A DNA stretch of 44,150 nucleotides from Candidatus Allofournierella merdavium (lineage in GTDB: Bacteria > Bacillota > Clostridia > Oscillospirales > Ruminococcaceae): positions 1 to 44,150 of the forward strand of contig DWYI01000044.1 in the NCBI GenBank assembly GCA_019118765.1, read 5' to 3'. Numbering within the stretch: position 1 is the first letter of the stretch; each line of letters opens with the position of its first letter. The notes below the pieces were generated by a model, which made no database searches, had not been told where the DNA came from, and saw only the letters and a list, made by a program, of their open reading frames with translations. The position numbers and the translations under genes were made by a program. Positions 22,219 to 29,739 of this stretch are shown here, piece after piece.

Positions 22219-23391
22219 ATGCTGCTGAAAAACGCGCGCCTGGCCGACGGGCGGCCGGTGGACGTCCTGGTGCGGGACGGCCGCATCGCCGCTTTGGGGC
22301 TGGAGCTGACCGCCGCGGGCGAGGAAGTGGTGGACTGCGCCGGCCGCACCCTGCTGCCCGCCTTTGTGGACCTGCACTGCCACTGGCGCACCCCCGGCTT
22401 TGAGTACAAGGAGGACATCGCCACCGGCTCCTCCGCCGCCGCCGCGGGGGGCTACACCTTCGTGAACCTGATGCCCAACACAAAGCCCGTCTGCTCCTCG
22501 GCGGACATCGCCCACCGGGTGATGGCCGAGGCCGAGCGGGTGGGCCTGTGCGGCGCGAACCAGACGGTGAGCATCACCGAGAACTTCGACGGCCACACCC
22601 TCGACCACCTCAAGACCCTGCCGGAGGACCTGAAGTTCATCACCGAGGACGGCAAGGGCGTGCAGTCCGGCGCGGTGATGGCCCGGGCCTTCGCCATCGC
22701 CGCCCAGCGGGGCCTGGTCATCATGAGCCACGCCGAGGACATGGACATCTCCCCCTGGGACTACCGGCTGGCCGAGAACATCGAGACGGTGCGCAACCTG
22801 CACCTGTGCGAATACTACGGCGCGCGGCTGCACATGTGCCATGTGAGCACCAAAGAGGCGGTGGAGGCCATCGGCGCGGCCCGGTGGAAAGGGGTGCCGG
22901 TGACCTGCGAGGTGACCCCCCACCATCTGTGGTTCGCCGATTTTGACTACCGGGTGAACCCGCCCATCCGCAAGCCGGACGACGTGGCCGCCCTCATCGA
23001 GGCCATCCGCCTGGGGGTGGTGGACGCCATCGCCACCGACCACGCCCCCCACACCGACCAGGAGAAGGCCGCCGGGGCCGCGGGCATGGTGGGCCTGGAG
23101 ACCGCCTTCGGGGTGTGCTACACCAAACTCTGCAAAGAGAACGGCCTGCCCCTGGCCCGGCTGGCGGAGCTGATGAGCACCGCCCCCGCGGGCATCCTGG
23201 GCCTTTCCGACCACGGCCGGGTGGCGGTGGGCTTTGCCGCCGACCTGGCGCTGGTGGAACTGGACACCCCCTACACCGTGGACAAAAACGCCCTCCACTC
23301 CAAGAGCCACAACTGCCCCTACCACGGCACGCAGCTGTTCGGCCGGGTGGACATGACCCTCAAGGGCGGCCGCGTCACCTGGAAACGGTAA
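22219..23391 (+). CDS. pyrC: Dihydroorotase
   Basis: 390 residues. An amidohydrolase with the metal-binding HCH of DLHCHWRTPG (residues about 54-63), SHAED (about 172-176), HVST and the ATDHAPHT signature. It cyclises N-carbamoyl-aspartate to dihydroorotate, the third step of UMP synthesis. The ATG at 22219 has GAAAGGAGC 10 nt upstream. First structural gene of the operon; carAB and pyrB are not in the window. Confidence 0.95.
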   Translation: MLLKNARLADGRPVDVLVRDGRIAALGLELTAAGEEVVDCAGRTLLPAFVDLHCHWRTPGFEYKEDIATGSSAAAAGGYTFVNLMPNTKPVCSSADIAHRVMAEAERVGLCGANQTVSITENFDGHTLDHLKTLPEDLKFITEDGKGVQSGAVMARAFAIAAQRGLVIMSHAEDMDISPWDYRLAENIETVRNLHLCEYYGARLHMCHVSTKEAVEAIGAARWKGVPVTCEVTPHHLWFADFDYRVNPPIRKPDDVAALIEAIRLGVVDAIATDHAPHTDQEKAAGAAGMVGLETAFGVCYTKLCKENGLPLARLAELMSTAPAGILGLSDHGRVAVGFAADLALVELDTPYTVDKNALHSKSHNCPYHGTQLFGRVDMTLKGGRVTWKR

Positions 23392-23407
23392 TATAAAGCG
23401 TTATATT
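23390..23407 (+). repeat. AT-rich inverted repeat in the pyrC-pyrF gap
   Basis: AATATAA-AGCG-TTATATT begins at the pyrC stop codon. The whole 54-nt gap (23392-23445) is strikingly AT-rich for this operon and also contains ATTTATATATT. It may mark a processing site or secondary promoter; no -35 is visible. Confidence 0.5.
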
Positions 23408-23445
23408 TCATTTATATATTACAAATTTAAAGGAGCGAAAGGGTT

Positions 23446-24318
23446 ATGACGACCAACATGGACAAGCTGTACGAGGCGGTGGCCGCCCGCGGCCCGGTGT
23501 GCGTGGGGCTGGACACCGACTTTTCCTACCTGCCGGAGGGCTTTGCCAAACCGGAACTGACCGCCGGCGAGAACATCGTGCGGTTCAACAAGGCCATCGT
23601 GGACGCCACCAAGGACGTGGCGGGCTGCTTCAAGGTGCAGATCGCCTACTACGAGAGCCTGGGGCTGGACGGCATCCGCGCCTACAAGGAGACGCTGGAC
23701 TATGTGAAGGCCGCCGGCATGCCGGTGATCGCGGACATCAAGCGGGGGGACATCGCCAAGACCGCCGAGATGTACGCCAAGGCCCACTTCGAGGGGGATT
23801 TTGAGGCCGACTTTATCACCTTGGCCCCCTACATGGGGCTGGATTCCATCCGTCCCTACCTGCCCTACGTCACCGGCGCGGGCAAGGGCCTGTTCGTGCT
23901 GGTGCGCACCTCCAACCCCGGCGCGAAGGATTTTGAGTACGAGATGCTGGCGGACGGCCGCCACGTCTACGACATGGTGGGCGACAAGCTGCACGAGCTG
24001 GGCCTCGAGTGCATGGGCGAGAAGGGCTATTCCAGCCTGGGCCTCGTGATCGGCGGCACCCACATCGAGGAGGCGGCCGAGATCCGCGCCCGCTACGAGG
24101 ACAGCTTCTTCCTCATCCCGGGCTACGGCGCCCAGGGCGGCACCGCCGACGACATCGCCCGCTATCTCGATAAGCACAGCAACGGCGGCGTGGTGAACTC
24201 CAGCCGGGCGGTGCTGCTGGCCTACAAGAAACAGCCGGGCACCGCCTTCGACCAGGCGGCCCGGAACGAATGCGTCAAGATGAAGGAGGCCATTGCCCAT
24301 GCCTGCAACAGCCTGTGA
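23446..24318 (+). CDS. pyrF: Orotidine 5'-phosphate decarboxylase, type 2
   Basis: 290 residues. CVGLDTDFSYLP at the start and the catalytic VIADIKRGDIAKTAEMYA segment (Asp/Lys pair with a following Asp) mark the longer type 2 subfamily of PyrF. It decarboxylates OMP to UMP. The ATG follows AAAGGAG after the AT-rich gap. The 3' end overlaps pyrK by 20 nt. Confidence 0.95.
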   Translation: MTTNMDKLYEAVAARGPVCVGLDTDFSYLPEGFAKPELTAGENIVRFNKAIVDATKDVAGCFKVQIAYYESLGLDGIRAYKETLDYVKAAGMPVIADIKRGDIAKTAEMYAKAHFEGDFEADFITLAPYMGLDSIRPYLPYVTGAGKGLFVLVRTSNPGAKDFEYEMLADGRHVYDMVGDKLHELGLECMGEKGYSSLGLVIGGTHIEEAAEIRARYEDSFFLIPGYGAQGGTADDIARYLDKHSNGGVVNSSRAVLLAYKKQPGTAFDQAARNECVKMKEAIAHACNSL

Positions 24319-25069
24319 GGTCCGGGTGCTGGCCCACACCACCGTGGCGCCGAACATCCGGCTGCTGGCGGTGACCTGGCCCCGGGCGGACAAAGCCCCC
24401 CACGCGGGGCAGTTCTTCATGCTGCGCTGCTGGCCGGACACGGCGGCCCCGCTGCTCAGCCGGCCCGTCAGCGCCCACAGCTGGGACGCCGCCACCGGCA
24501 CCCTGGAATTTCTGTATGAAGTGCGGGGCCAGGGCACCCGGCATCTGTCGGCCCTGGAACCCGGCGACATCCTGCTGCTCACCGGCCCCTCCGGCAACGG
24601 CTTTGACGCGGCGGCCGCCGCGGCCGCCGGCAGGGTGGCGGTGGTGGGCGGCGGCATCGGCACCGCGCCCCTCTACCAGCTGGTGCGGGAGCTGGCCGCC
24701 GCCGGCAAAAAGCCGGACCTCTACACCGGCTTTCGGGACGAGCCCTACGGCATCGGGCGCTTTTCGCCCCTCTGCGGCCGGGTGCATGTGGCCACCGACA
24801 GCGGCAAGGTGGGCTATCACGGCCTGGTCACCGGCATCCTCCACCCGGAGGAGTACGACCTGGTGCTCTGCTGCGGCCCCGAGCCCATGATGAAGGCGGT
24901 GGCCGCCAAGTGCGAGGCGGCGGGCGTCAAGTGCCTGGTGAGCCTGGAAAAGAAGATGGCCTGCGGCGTGGGGGCGTGCCTGGGCTGCACCTGCCACACC
25001 GCGGAAGGGCCGAAAAGCGTGTGCAAGCACGGCCCGGTGTTCGATGCGAAGGAGGTGTTCGGCCGGTGA
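24299..25069 (+). CDS. pyrK: Dihydroorotate dehydrogenase electron-transfer subunit
   Basis: 256 residues. An N-terminal FAD-binding barrel (LLSRPVSAHS), an NAD-binding module (VAVVGGGIGTAPLYQL, CCGPEPMM) and C-terminal cysteines CGVGACLGCTC plus a later Cys (SVCKHG) for a [2Fe-2S] cluster. It passes electrons from PyrD to NAD+. The ATG at 24299 has AAGGAGG 9 nt upstream, inside the pyrF coding end; a TTG two codons earlier is less likely. It shares a GTGA overlap with pyrD. Confidence 0.95.
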   Translation: MPATACEVRVLAHTTVAPNIRLLAVTWPRADKAPHAGQFFMLRCWPDTAAPLLSRPVSAHSWDAATGTLEFLYEVRGQGTRHLSALEPGDILLLTGPSGNGFDAAAAAAAGRVAVVGGGIGTAPLYQLVRELAAAGKKPDLYTGFRDEPYGIGRFSPLCGRVHVATDSGKVGYHGLVTGILHPEEYDLVLCCGPEPMMKAVAAKCEAAGVKCLVSLEKKMACGVGACLGCTCHTAEGPKSVCKHGPVFDAKEVFGR

Positions 25070-25974
25070 GCGATCTGCATGTGGATCTTTTGGGCAAACG
25101 GCTGGCCGGGCCGGTGATCGCGGCCTCCGGCACCTTCGGCTACGGCGAGGAGTATGCCGACATGTTCGATCTGAAGGTCCTGGGCGGCGTCTGCTCCAAG
25201 GGTCTCACCCTGAACGGCAAATACGGCAACGAGGGCGAGCGCCTCTTTGAGACTTCGGCGGGCCTCATCAACTCCATCGGCCTGCAAAACCCCGGCGTGG
25301 GCCACTTCATCGCCGAAGAACTGCCCCGGATGCTGACCCTGGGCACCGCGGTGTTCGCGAACCTGGGCGGCGGGTCCGTCGAGGACTACGAGGAGGGCGC
25401 CCGGCTGCTGGACGCCACCGCTGTGGACTTCATCGAACTGAACATCAGCTGCCCCAACGTAAAACAGGGGGGCATCGCCTACGGCATCCGGCCGGACAGC
25501 GCCAAAGAGGTGGTGGGCCGGGTGCGGGCGGCCACCAAAAAGCCGCTGGTGGTGAAACTCAGCCCCCAGGCGGAGGACATCCCCCGCATGGCCGCCGCCT
25601 GCGTGGAGGCCGGGGCGGACGCGCTGAGCCTTGTGAACACCTTCCAGGCCTGCGCCATCGACATCGAGCGCCGCAGGCCGGTGTTCAACAACATCTTCGC
25701 CGGCCTCAGCGGCCCCGCCGTCAAGCCCATCGCTCTGCGGATGGTGTGGCAGGCGGTGGGCGCGGTGGACGTGCCGGTGATCGGCCTGGGCGGCATCACC
25801 ACCGGAGCGGACGCGCTGGAGTTCATCATGGCCGGCGCCGCCGCCGTGCAGGTGGGCACCGCCAGCTTCATGGACCCCCGTGCCTGCGGGCGCATCACCG
25901 CCGAGATCGGCGCGTGGATGGACCGCCACGGCGTGAAGGACCTTTCCGAGATCCGGGGCTGCGCCCGGGCCTGA
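25066..25974 (+). CDS. pyrD: Dihydroorotate dehydrogenase, class 1B catalytic subunit
   Basis: 302 residues. It begins SDLHVDLLGKRLAGPVIAASG after a GTG at 25066 that overlaps the pyrK stop (GTGA), with AAGGAGG about 10 nt upstream. NISCPNVKQGG carries the catalytic Cys of class 1 enzymes; GLGGITTGADALEF and GAAAVQVGTA form the FMN phosphate site. Adjacency to pyrK confirms the NAD-linked 1B type. Confidence 0.96.
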   Translation: MSDLHVDLLGKRLAGPVIAASGTFGYGEEYADMFDLKVLGGVCSKGLTLNGKYGNEGERLFETSAGLINSIGLQNPGVGHFIAEELPRMLTLGTAVFANLGGGSVEDYEEGARLLDATAVDFIELNISCPNVKQGGIAYGIRPDSAKEVVGRVRAATKKPLVVKLSPQAEDIPRMAAACVEAGADALSLVNTFQACAIDIERRRPVFNNIFAGLSGPAVKPIALRMVWQAVGAVDVPVIGLGGITTGADALEFIMAGAAAVQVGTASFMDPRACGRITAEIGAWMDRHGVKDLSEIRGCARA

Positions 25975-26003
25975 ACACACAGAGAGATAAAGGAGCGACA
26001 AAG

Positions 26004-26597
26004 ATGAGCAACGCAGTGGAGATTTTGAAAGAGTGCCAGGCCTTTCTGGAAGGCCATTTCCTGCTGAGCAGCGGCCGCCATTCCAGCGCCTACTGCCAGA
26101 TGGCCTACCTGCAGCAGTACCCCGACAAGTGCGCCGCGGTGATGGCCCCGGTGGCGGACCAGCTGCGGCAACTGGACGTGGACGTGGTGGTGGGCCCCGC
26201 CATGGGCGGCATCGTCTACGCCTACGAACTGGGCCGCCAGCTGGGCAAGCGGGCCATCTTCACCGAGCGGGTGGACAATGTGATGACCCTCAAGCGCTTT
26301 TCCATCCAGCCGGGTGAAAAGTGCGTCATCGCCGAGGACGTGGTGACCACCGGCGTGTCCAGTCTGGAGACCAAGCGGGTCATCGAGGAGGCGGGCGGCG
26401 TGTGCCTGGGCATCGTCTGCGTGGTGGACCGCACCAAGGCGGACGCCCCCAGCCCCATCCCCATCCTGGCCAGCGCCGTGAAGCTGGACCTGCCCAACTA
26501 CCTGCCGGAGGAGTGCCCCATCTGCGCCGAGGGCAAGCTGCCGCTGGTGCACCTGGGCAGCCGCAAGATGAAGGAGCAGGCAAAGCAGACCCTGTAA
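26004..26597 (+). CDS. pyrE: Orotate phosphoribosyltransferase
   Basis: 197 residues. It has GRHSSAYCQM, VVGPAMGGIVYAYELGRQLG and the PRPP-binding CVIAEDVVTTGVSS. It converts orotate and PRPP to OMP. AAAGGAG lies before the ATG at 26004, 29 nt after pyrD. Its C-terminal part with EECPICAEGKLPLVHLGSRK matches the shorter, thermophile-like PyrE type. Probably the last pyrimidine gene of the operon. Confidence 0.95.
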   Translation: MSNAVEILKECQAFLEGHFLLSSGRHSSAYCQMAYLQQYPDKCAAVMAPVADQLRQLDVDVVVGPAMGGIVYAYELGRQLGKRAIFTERVDNVMTLKRFSIQPGEKCVIAEDVVTTGVSSLETKRVIEEAGGVCLGIVCVVDRTKADAPSPIPILASAVKLDLPNYLPEECPICAEGKLPLVHLGSRKMKEQAKQTL

Positions 26598-26637
26598 ATC
26601 CCGCCCCGGCGCGCCGGGGCACGAGCGAGGCATTGGA

Positions 26638-27171
26638 ATGAACAAATTCTGGGGGCATCTGTCCACCATCACCTATCACAAATGGCTGGTGTTTTGCTAC
26701 TGCCGGCGGCTGGGCCTCTGGCGCCAGGGGCTGTGCCATGACCTGTCCAAATTCAGCCCGGCGGAGTTCTGGGTGGGGGTGAAGTACTTCCAGGGCAACC
26801 GCAGCCCCAACGACGCCCAGCGCAAAGCCGAGGGATGCAGCACCGCCTGGCTGCACCACAAGGGCCGCAACCGACACCATCTGGAATACTGGATCGACTA
26901 TGACCCGGCGGGCACCGGCAACCTCATCGGCAACGAGATGCCGGTGAAGTATGTGGCGGAGATGTTCTGCGACCGGCTGGCCGCCAGCCGGGTGTATCTG
27001 AAGGACAAGTACACCGATTCCTCCGCCTGGGAGTATTACAGCCATGGGCGGGACCACTACATCCTCCACCCCAATACCCGCGCGCTGCTGGAAAAAATGC
27101 TGCTGCTGGTGCGGGATAAGGGGGAGGCGGAGGCCTTCCGCGTCATCCGGCGGGAGATTTTGCACCGCTGA
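26638..27171 (+). CDS. DUF5662 family protein
   Basis: 177 residues. The His/Asp pattern CHDLSKFSPAEFW (about 29-41), WLHHKGRNRHHLEYW (about 74-88) and the later YYSHGRDHYILHP resembles the DUF5662 family, whose conserved His/Asp residues suggest a metal-dependent HD-like phosphohydrolase. Activity is not established. There is no signal peptide. It starts 40 nt after pyrE with a poor RBS, and a small GC hairpin (CCCCGGCGCGCCGGGG) sits between. Read-through from the pyr operon is possible. Confidence 0.8.
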   Translation: MNKFWGHLSTITYHKWLVFCYCRRLGLWRQGLCHDLSKFSPAEFWVGVKYFQGNRSPNDAQRKAEGCSTAWLHHKGRNRHHLEYWIDYDPAGTGNLIGNEMPVKYVAEMFCDRLAASRVYLKDKYTDSSAWEYYSHGRDHYILHPNTRALLEKMLLLVRDKGEAEAFRVIRREILHR

Positions 27172-27220
27172 CTCTTGCGGACCGGACTGTGGGCCCGCCG
27201 CGAAACAGTTACGCCAAAAC

Positions 27221-27278
27221 GGCCCGGGGCCCCGTTGCGCTCGCTGCGCAACGGGGCCCCGGGCCTTGTTCTGTTTTT
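27221..27278. terminator. 20-bp terminator between converging genes
   Basis: Arms 27221-27240 and 27246-27265 are perfectly complementary (GGCCCGGGGCCCCGTTGCGC), loop TCGCT, then TTGTTCTGTTTTT on the plus strand. On the minus strand it is followed by GTTTTGG, so it may serve both. Confidence 0.95.
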
Positions 27279-27295
27279 GGGGCGGCTCCCGCGGG

Positions 27296-29497
27296 TCAGA
27301 CGGTGGCCGGTTCCGCCGGGGCCTCGGCGGCCTGCGGTTCGGCGGGAGGTTCCATCCCGGCAGAAGCCGGCGCCGGGGCGGGGCTTGTCCCCTCGGCGGG
27401 GGCGGGCACGGCGGCCGGTCGGGGGGCCGTCTGTTCCGGGGCCTGCGCCACAGGCGCCGCGGCCGGGGCCTGCTGGCCGCCCGCGGCGGCCTTCTTCGCG
27501 GCGGGCTTCTTCGCCGTCGGCTTTTTGGCCGCCGGCTTTCTGGCGGGTTTCGCGGGGGCGGCGGGCTGCTCTGCCTGATCGCTCACCGGGGCGGGGGCTT
27601 CCTGCTCCGGCGCCTGGGCCGCGGGCGTTTCCGCCGGCGCGGCGGCTTTTTTCGCGGCGGCTTTTTTCGCGGCGGGCTTCTTTGCCGCCGGCTTTTTGGC
27701 CGCCGGTTTTTTGGCGGGCGCCGCGGGGGCGCTTTCCCCGGGGGCGGGGGCCGCCACGGCGGACGGGGCCTGCGCGGCTTCGGGCAGGCCGGTCTCCTGG
27801 GCGGCCCGCTCTGCCTGCACGGCAGCCGCCACCGCGGGCGGCATCTGCACCTCATCGGGCAGGCTCATCCCCTCCGCGCCGGGCGCGCCGGGCGCGCCGG
27901 CGTCGGGAGCTTCCGGCGGGACGCTCCTGGCAGCCGGGCCGCCGTCCTGAGCCCCGGCGGGGACAGCGGGAGCGGCCGGCGCGGCCTTCTTGGCGGCGGG
28001 GCGGCGCTTGCGGGCCGGGTGGGGGGCGGCGGGGTCCACCACGCAGTAGCTCTCCAGCAGCTGCTTGTAGAAGTCCACCGCCGGGGGCAGCGCCAGCACC
28101 GACAGGTTCTCGTTGGCCGCGTGGATGCTGGTGTGCTGCTGGTGGTTGATCTCCAGCGGGGCAAAGCGCAGGGCGTTGTCGGTCACGTCCTTGTAAAAGC
28201 GGGCGTCGGTGCCACCGGTCATCACATAGGGGCAGACGCTGTAGCCGGGGTAGACCTTGGCCATCGTCTCCTCCAGCAGCTTGAAGGGGGCGGCGCTGTA
28301 ATCCGCCACCGGGGGCACCGCGTCCTGATAGATGACCTCGGTGTCCACCCGGTATTTTTGGGCGATCTTTGCCAAAATGCGGATGCTCTCATCGGTGGGC
28401 TGGTGGGGGATGCAGCGCATGTTGGCGGTGACGTAGGCCTCCTGGGGCAGCACGTTCAGCCCGTCGGAGCCCTTGGCGGTGGTGAAGGCGCAGGTGGTGC
28501 GCATCATCGCACCCGCCAGATGGTTGATGCGGGGCAGCACCAGGCACAGAAGCGGCTCAAACAGCCACAGGTTGCCCAGCACCAGCCGCATGCCGAAGTT
28601 CATGTTGGGGGCCATGCGGCGGAACATCTCCCGCAGGGTGGGGTCAAAGCGCGCCCGGAAGGGGTTGCGCTTTTCCACCCGGCAGATCAGCTTGGCCAGC
28701 CGCACCAGGGCGGTGTTGCGCCCGGGGGCGCTGGCGTGGCCGCCCTCGTCCTTTGCGGTGAGTTTCACGTCGACGTAGCCCTTTTCCACCACGCCCACCA
28801 TGCCGTAGCGCCCGCGCACCCCGGCCATGGGGCCCTCCATGATCATGCCGCCCTCGTCCAGCAGCAGGCCCAGGTGCACCCCGTGCTCCTTGAGCCAGGC
28901 CGCGGTGGCGGGGGCGCCGTCGCCGCTCCACTCCTCGGTGCAGCTGGAAGCGATGTACACGTCGCACTCCGGCTTCCAGCCGCTCTCCAGCAGTTCCTCC
29001 ACCGCCTGCATGATGCAGTAAAGGCTGCCCTTGGTGTCCACCGTGCCGCGGCCCCACACCGCCCCGTCGGCGATCTCGCCGGAGAAGGGCGGATGCTGCC
29101 ACTCGCCCTCGGCGGCCACCACGTCCTGATGGCTCATCAGCAGGATGGGCGGCTTCTGGCCGGGGGCGGTGCCGGTGATCTTGTACAGCAGGCTGCCGTC
29201 GAACTCCATGATCTCCGCCCGGCGGTGCAGCCGGGGAAAGGTGCGCCGCAGCACCTTGTGGAAGGCGGCGAACTTGCGCCGGTCGGCCTGGTCCCGGCAG
29301 GAGACCGTCTCGCAGCGGACTAGGTTCGCCAGCGCCTCGGCATACCCCTGCGCCCGGGCCATGTCCGCCTCCGGGAACTGGGCGGTCACGGCGTCGGTGG
29401 GTTTCATCCGCGCCGCGCGCACCACGGCCACGGCAACGAGCGCCAGCACCAGCACCACAAGGGCGGCAATGCCCCACAGGATCCAGATGATGTTCAT
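27296..29497 (-). CDS. Membrane-anchored M20-family metallopeptidase with a Lys/Ala/Pro-rich histone-H1-like tail
   Basis: 733 residues. One N-terminal membrane helix (about 3-25), an M20 carboxypeptidase domain (about 45-490), then about 240 low-complexity residues. Metal and catalytic residues are visible: LMSHQDVV, WGRGTVDTKGS, SCTEEWSGDG, LLDEGG, and the late His of NHQQHTSIHAANENL, as in the carboxypeptidase S/PM20D1-like branch. The tail mixes AAKKPAAKK repeats with acidic Pro/Glu stretches. With an N-terminal anchor and no second helix, domain and tail should be on the same, probably outer, side. The start at 29497 has GAGGAGG 8 nt upstream. Confidence 0.88.
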   Translation of the reverse strand: MNIIWILWGIAALVVLVLALVAVAVVRAARMKPTDAVTAQFPEADMARAQGYAEALANLVRCETVSCRDQADRRKFAAFHKVLRRTFPRLHRRAEIMEFDGSLLYKITGTAPGQKPPILLMSHQDVVAAEGEWQHPPFSGEIADGAVWGRGTVDTKGSLYCIMQAVEELLESGWKPECDVYIASSCTEEWSGDGAPATAAWLKEHGVHLGLLLDEGGMIMEGPMAGVRGRYGMVGVVEKGYVDVKLTAKDEGGHASAPGRNTALVRLAKLICRVEKRNPFRARFDPTLREMFRRMAPNMNFGMRLVLGNLWLFEPLLCLVLPRINHLAGAMMRTTCAFTTAKGSDGLNVLPQEAYVTANMRCIPHQPTDESIRILAKIAQKYRVDTEVIYQDAVPPVADYSAAPFKLLEETMAKVYPGYSVCPYVMTGGTDARFYKDVTDNALRFAPLEINHQQHTSIHAANENLSVLALPPAVDFYKQLLESYCVVDPAAPHPARKRRPAAKKAAPAAPAVPAGAQDGGPAARSVPPEAPDAGAPGAPGAEGMSLPDEVQMPPAVAAAVQAERAAQETGLPEAAQAPSAVAAPAPGESAPAAPAKKPAAKKPAAKKPAAKKAAAKKAAAPAETPAAQAPEQEAPAPVSDQAEQPAAPAKPARKPAAKKPTAKKPAAKKAAAGGQQAPAAAPVAQAPEQTAPRPAAVPAPAEGTSPAPAPASAGMEPPAEPQAAEAPAEPATV
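27480..27730 (-). repeat. Low-complexity Lys/Ala/Pro-coding repeats in the M20 gene
   Basis: Two blocks (about 27480-27555 and 27640-27720) encode iterated KKPAAKK and KKAAAKK units, separated by a Pro/Glu/Gln-rich spacer. The units resemble eukaryotic histone H1 tails and bacterial H1-like proteins. Confidence 0.75.
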
Positions 29498-29557
29498 CAA
29501 AGACGCCTCCTCGCGAGGGGCGCGGCCTGCCGCGCCCGATGGTTTCCATACACAATC

Positions 29558-29566
29558 AGTATACCA
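29558..29566 (-). promoter_or_regulatory. Extended -10 promoter of the M20 gene
   Basis: The minus strand reads TGGTATACT. No clear -35. Confidence 0.45.
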
Positions 29567-29635
29567 TAACAGTCGCCGCCGGGCCAGACCCTTTGCCCGC
29601 CCAGGAAAAATTTTTCATCCGCCCCGGCGCGGCTA

Positions 29636-29664
29636 TTGACAAACGCCGGCGGCTGAAGTATCGT
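29636..29664 (+). promoter_or_regulatory. Promoter of the MATE transporter gene
   Basis: A perfect TTGACA (29636-29641), 17 nt, TATCGT (29659-29664). Confidence 0.55.
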
Positions 29665-29739
29665 GATAGTGCAGTGGAGACCCCGCGGGCGCCGAACGCG
29701 CCGGAGGCCGCCGCTTTTCTTGATTTTGGAGGGTGGTCA

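Noticed and set aside
21049..23325. L,D-transpeptidase read as a 758-residue protein extending through the pyr leader and pyrC
   Set aside because: The signal peptide and lipobox start at 21918 with an RBS; the upstream part is antisense to pyrC.
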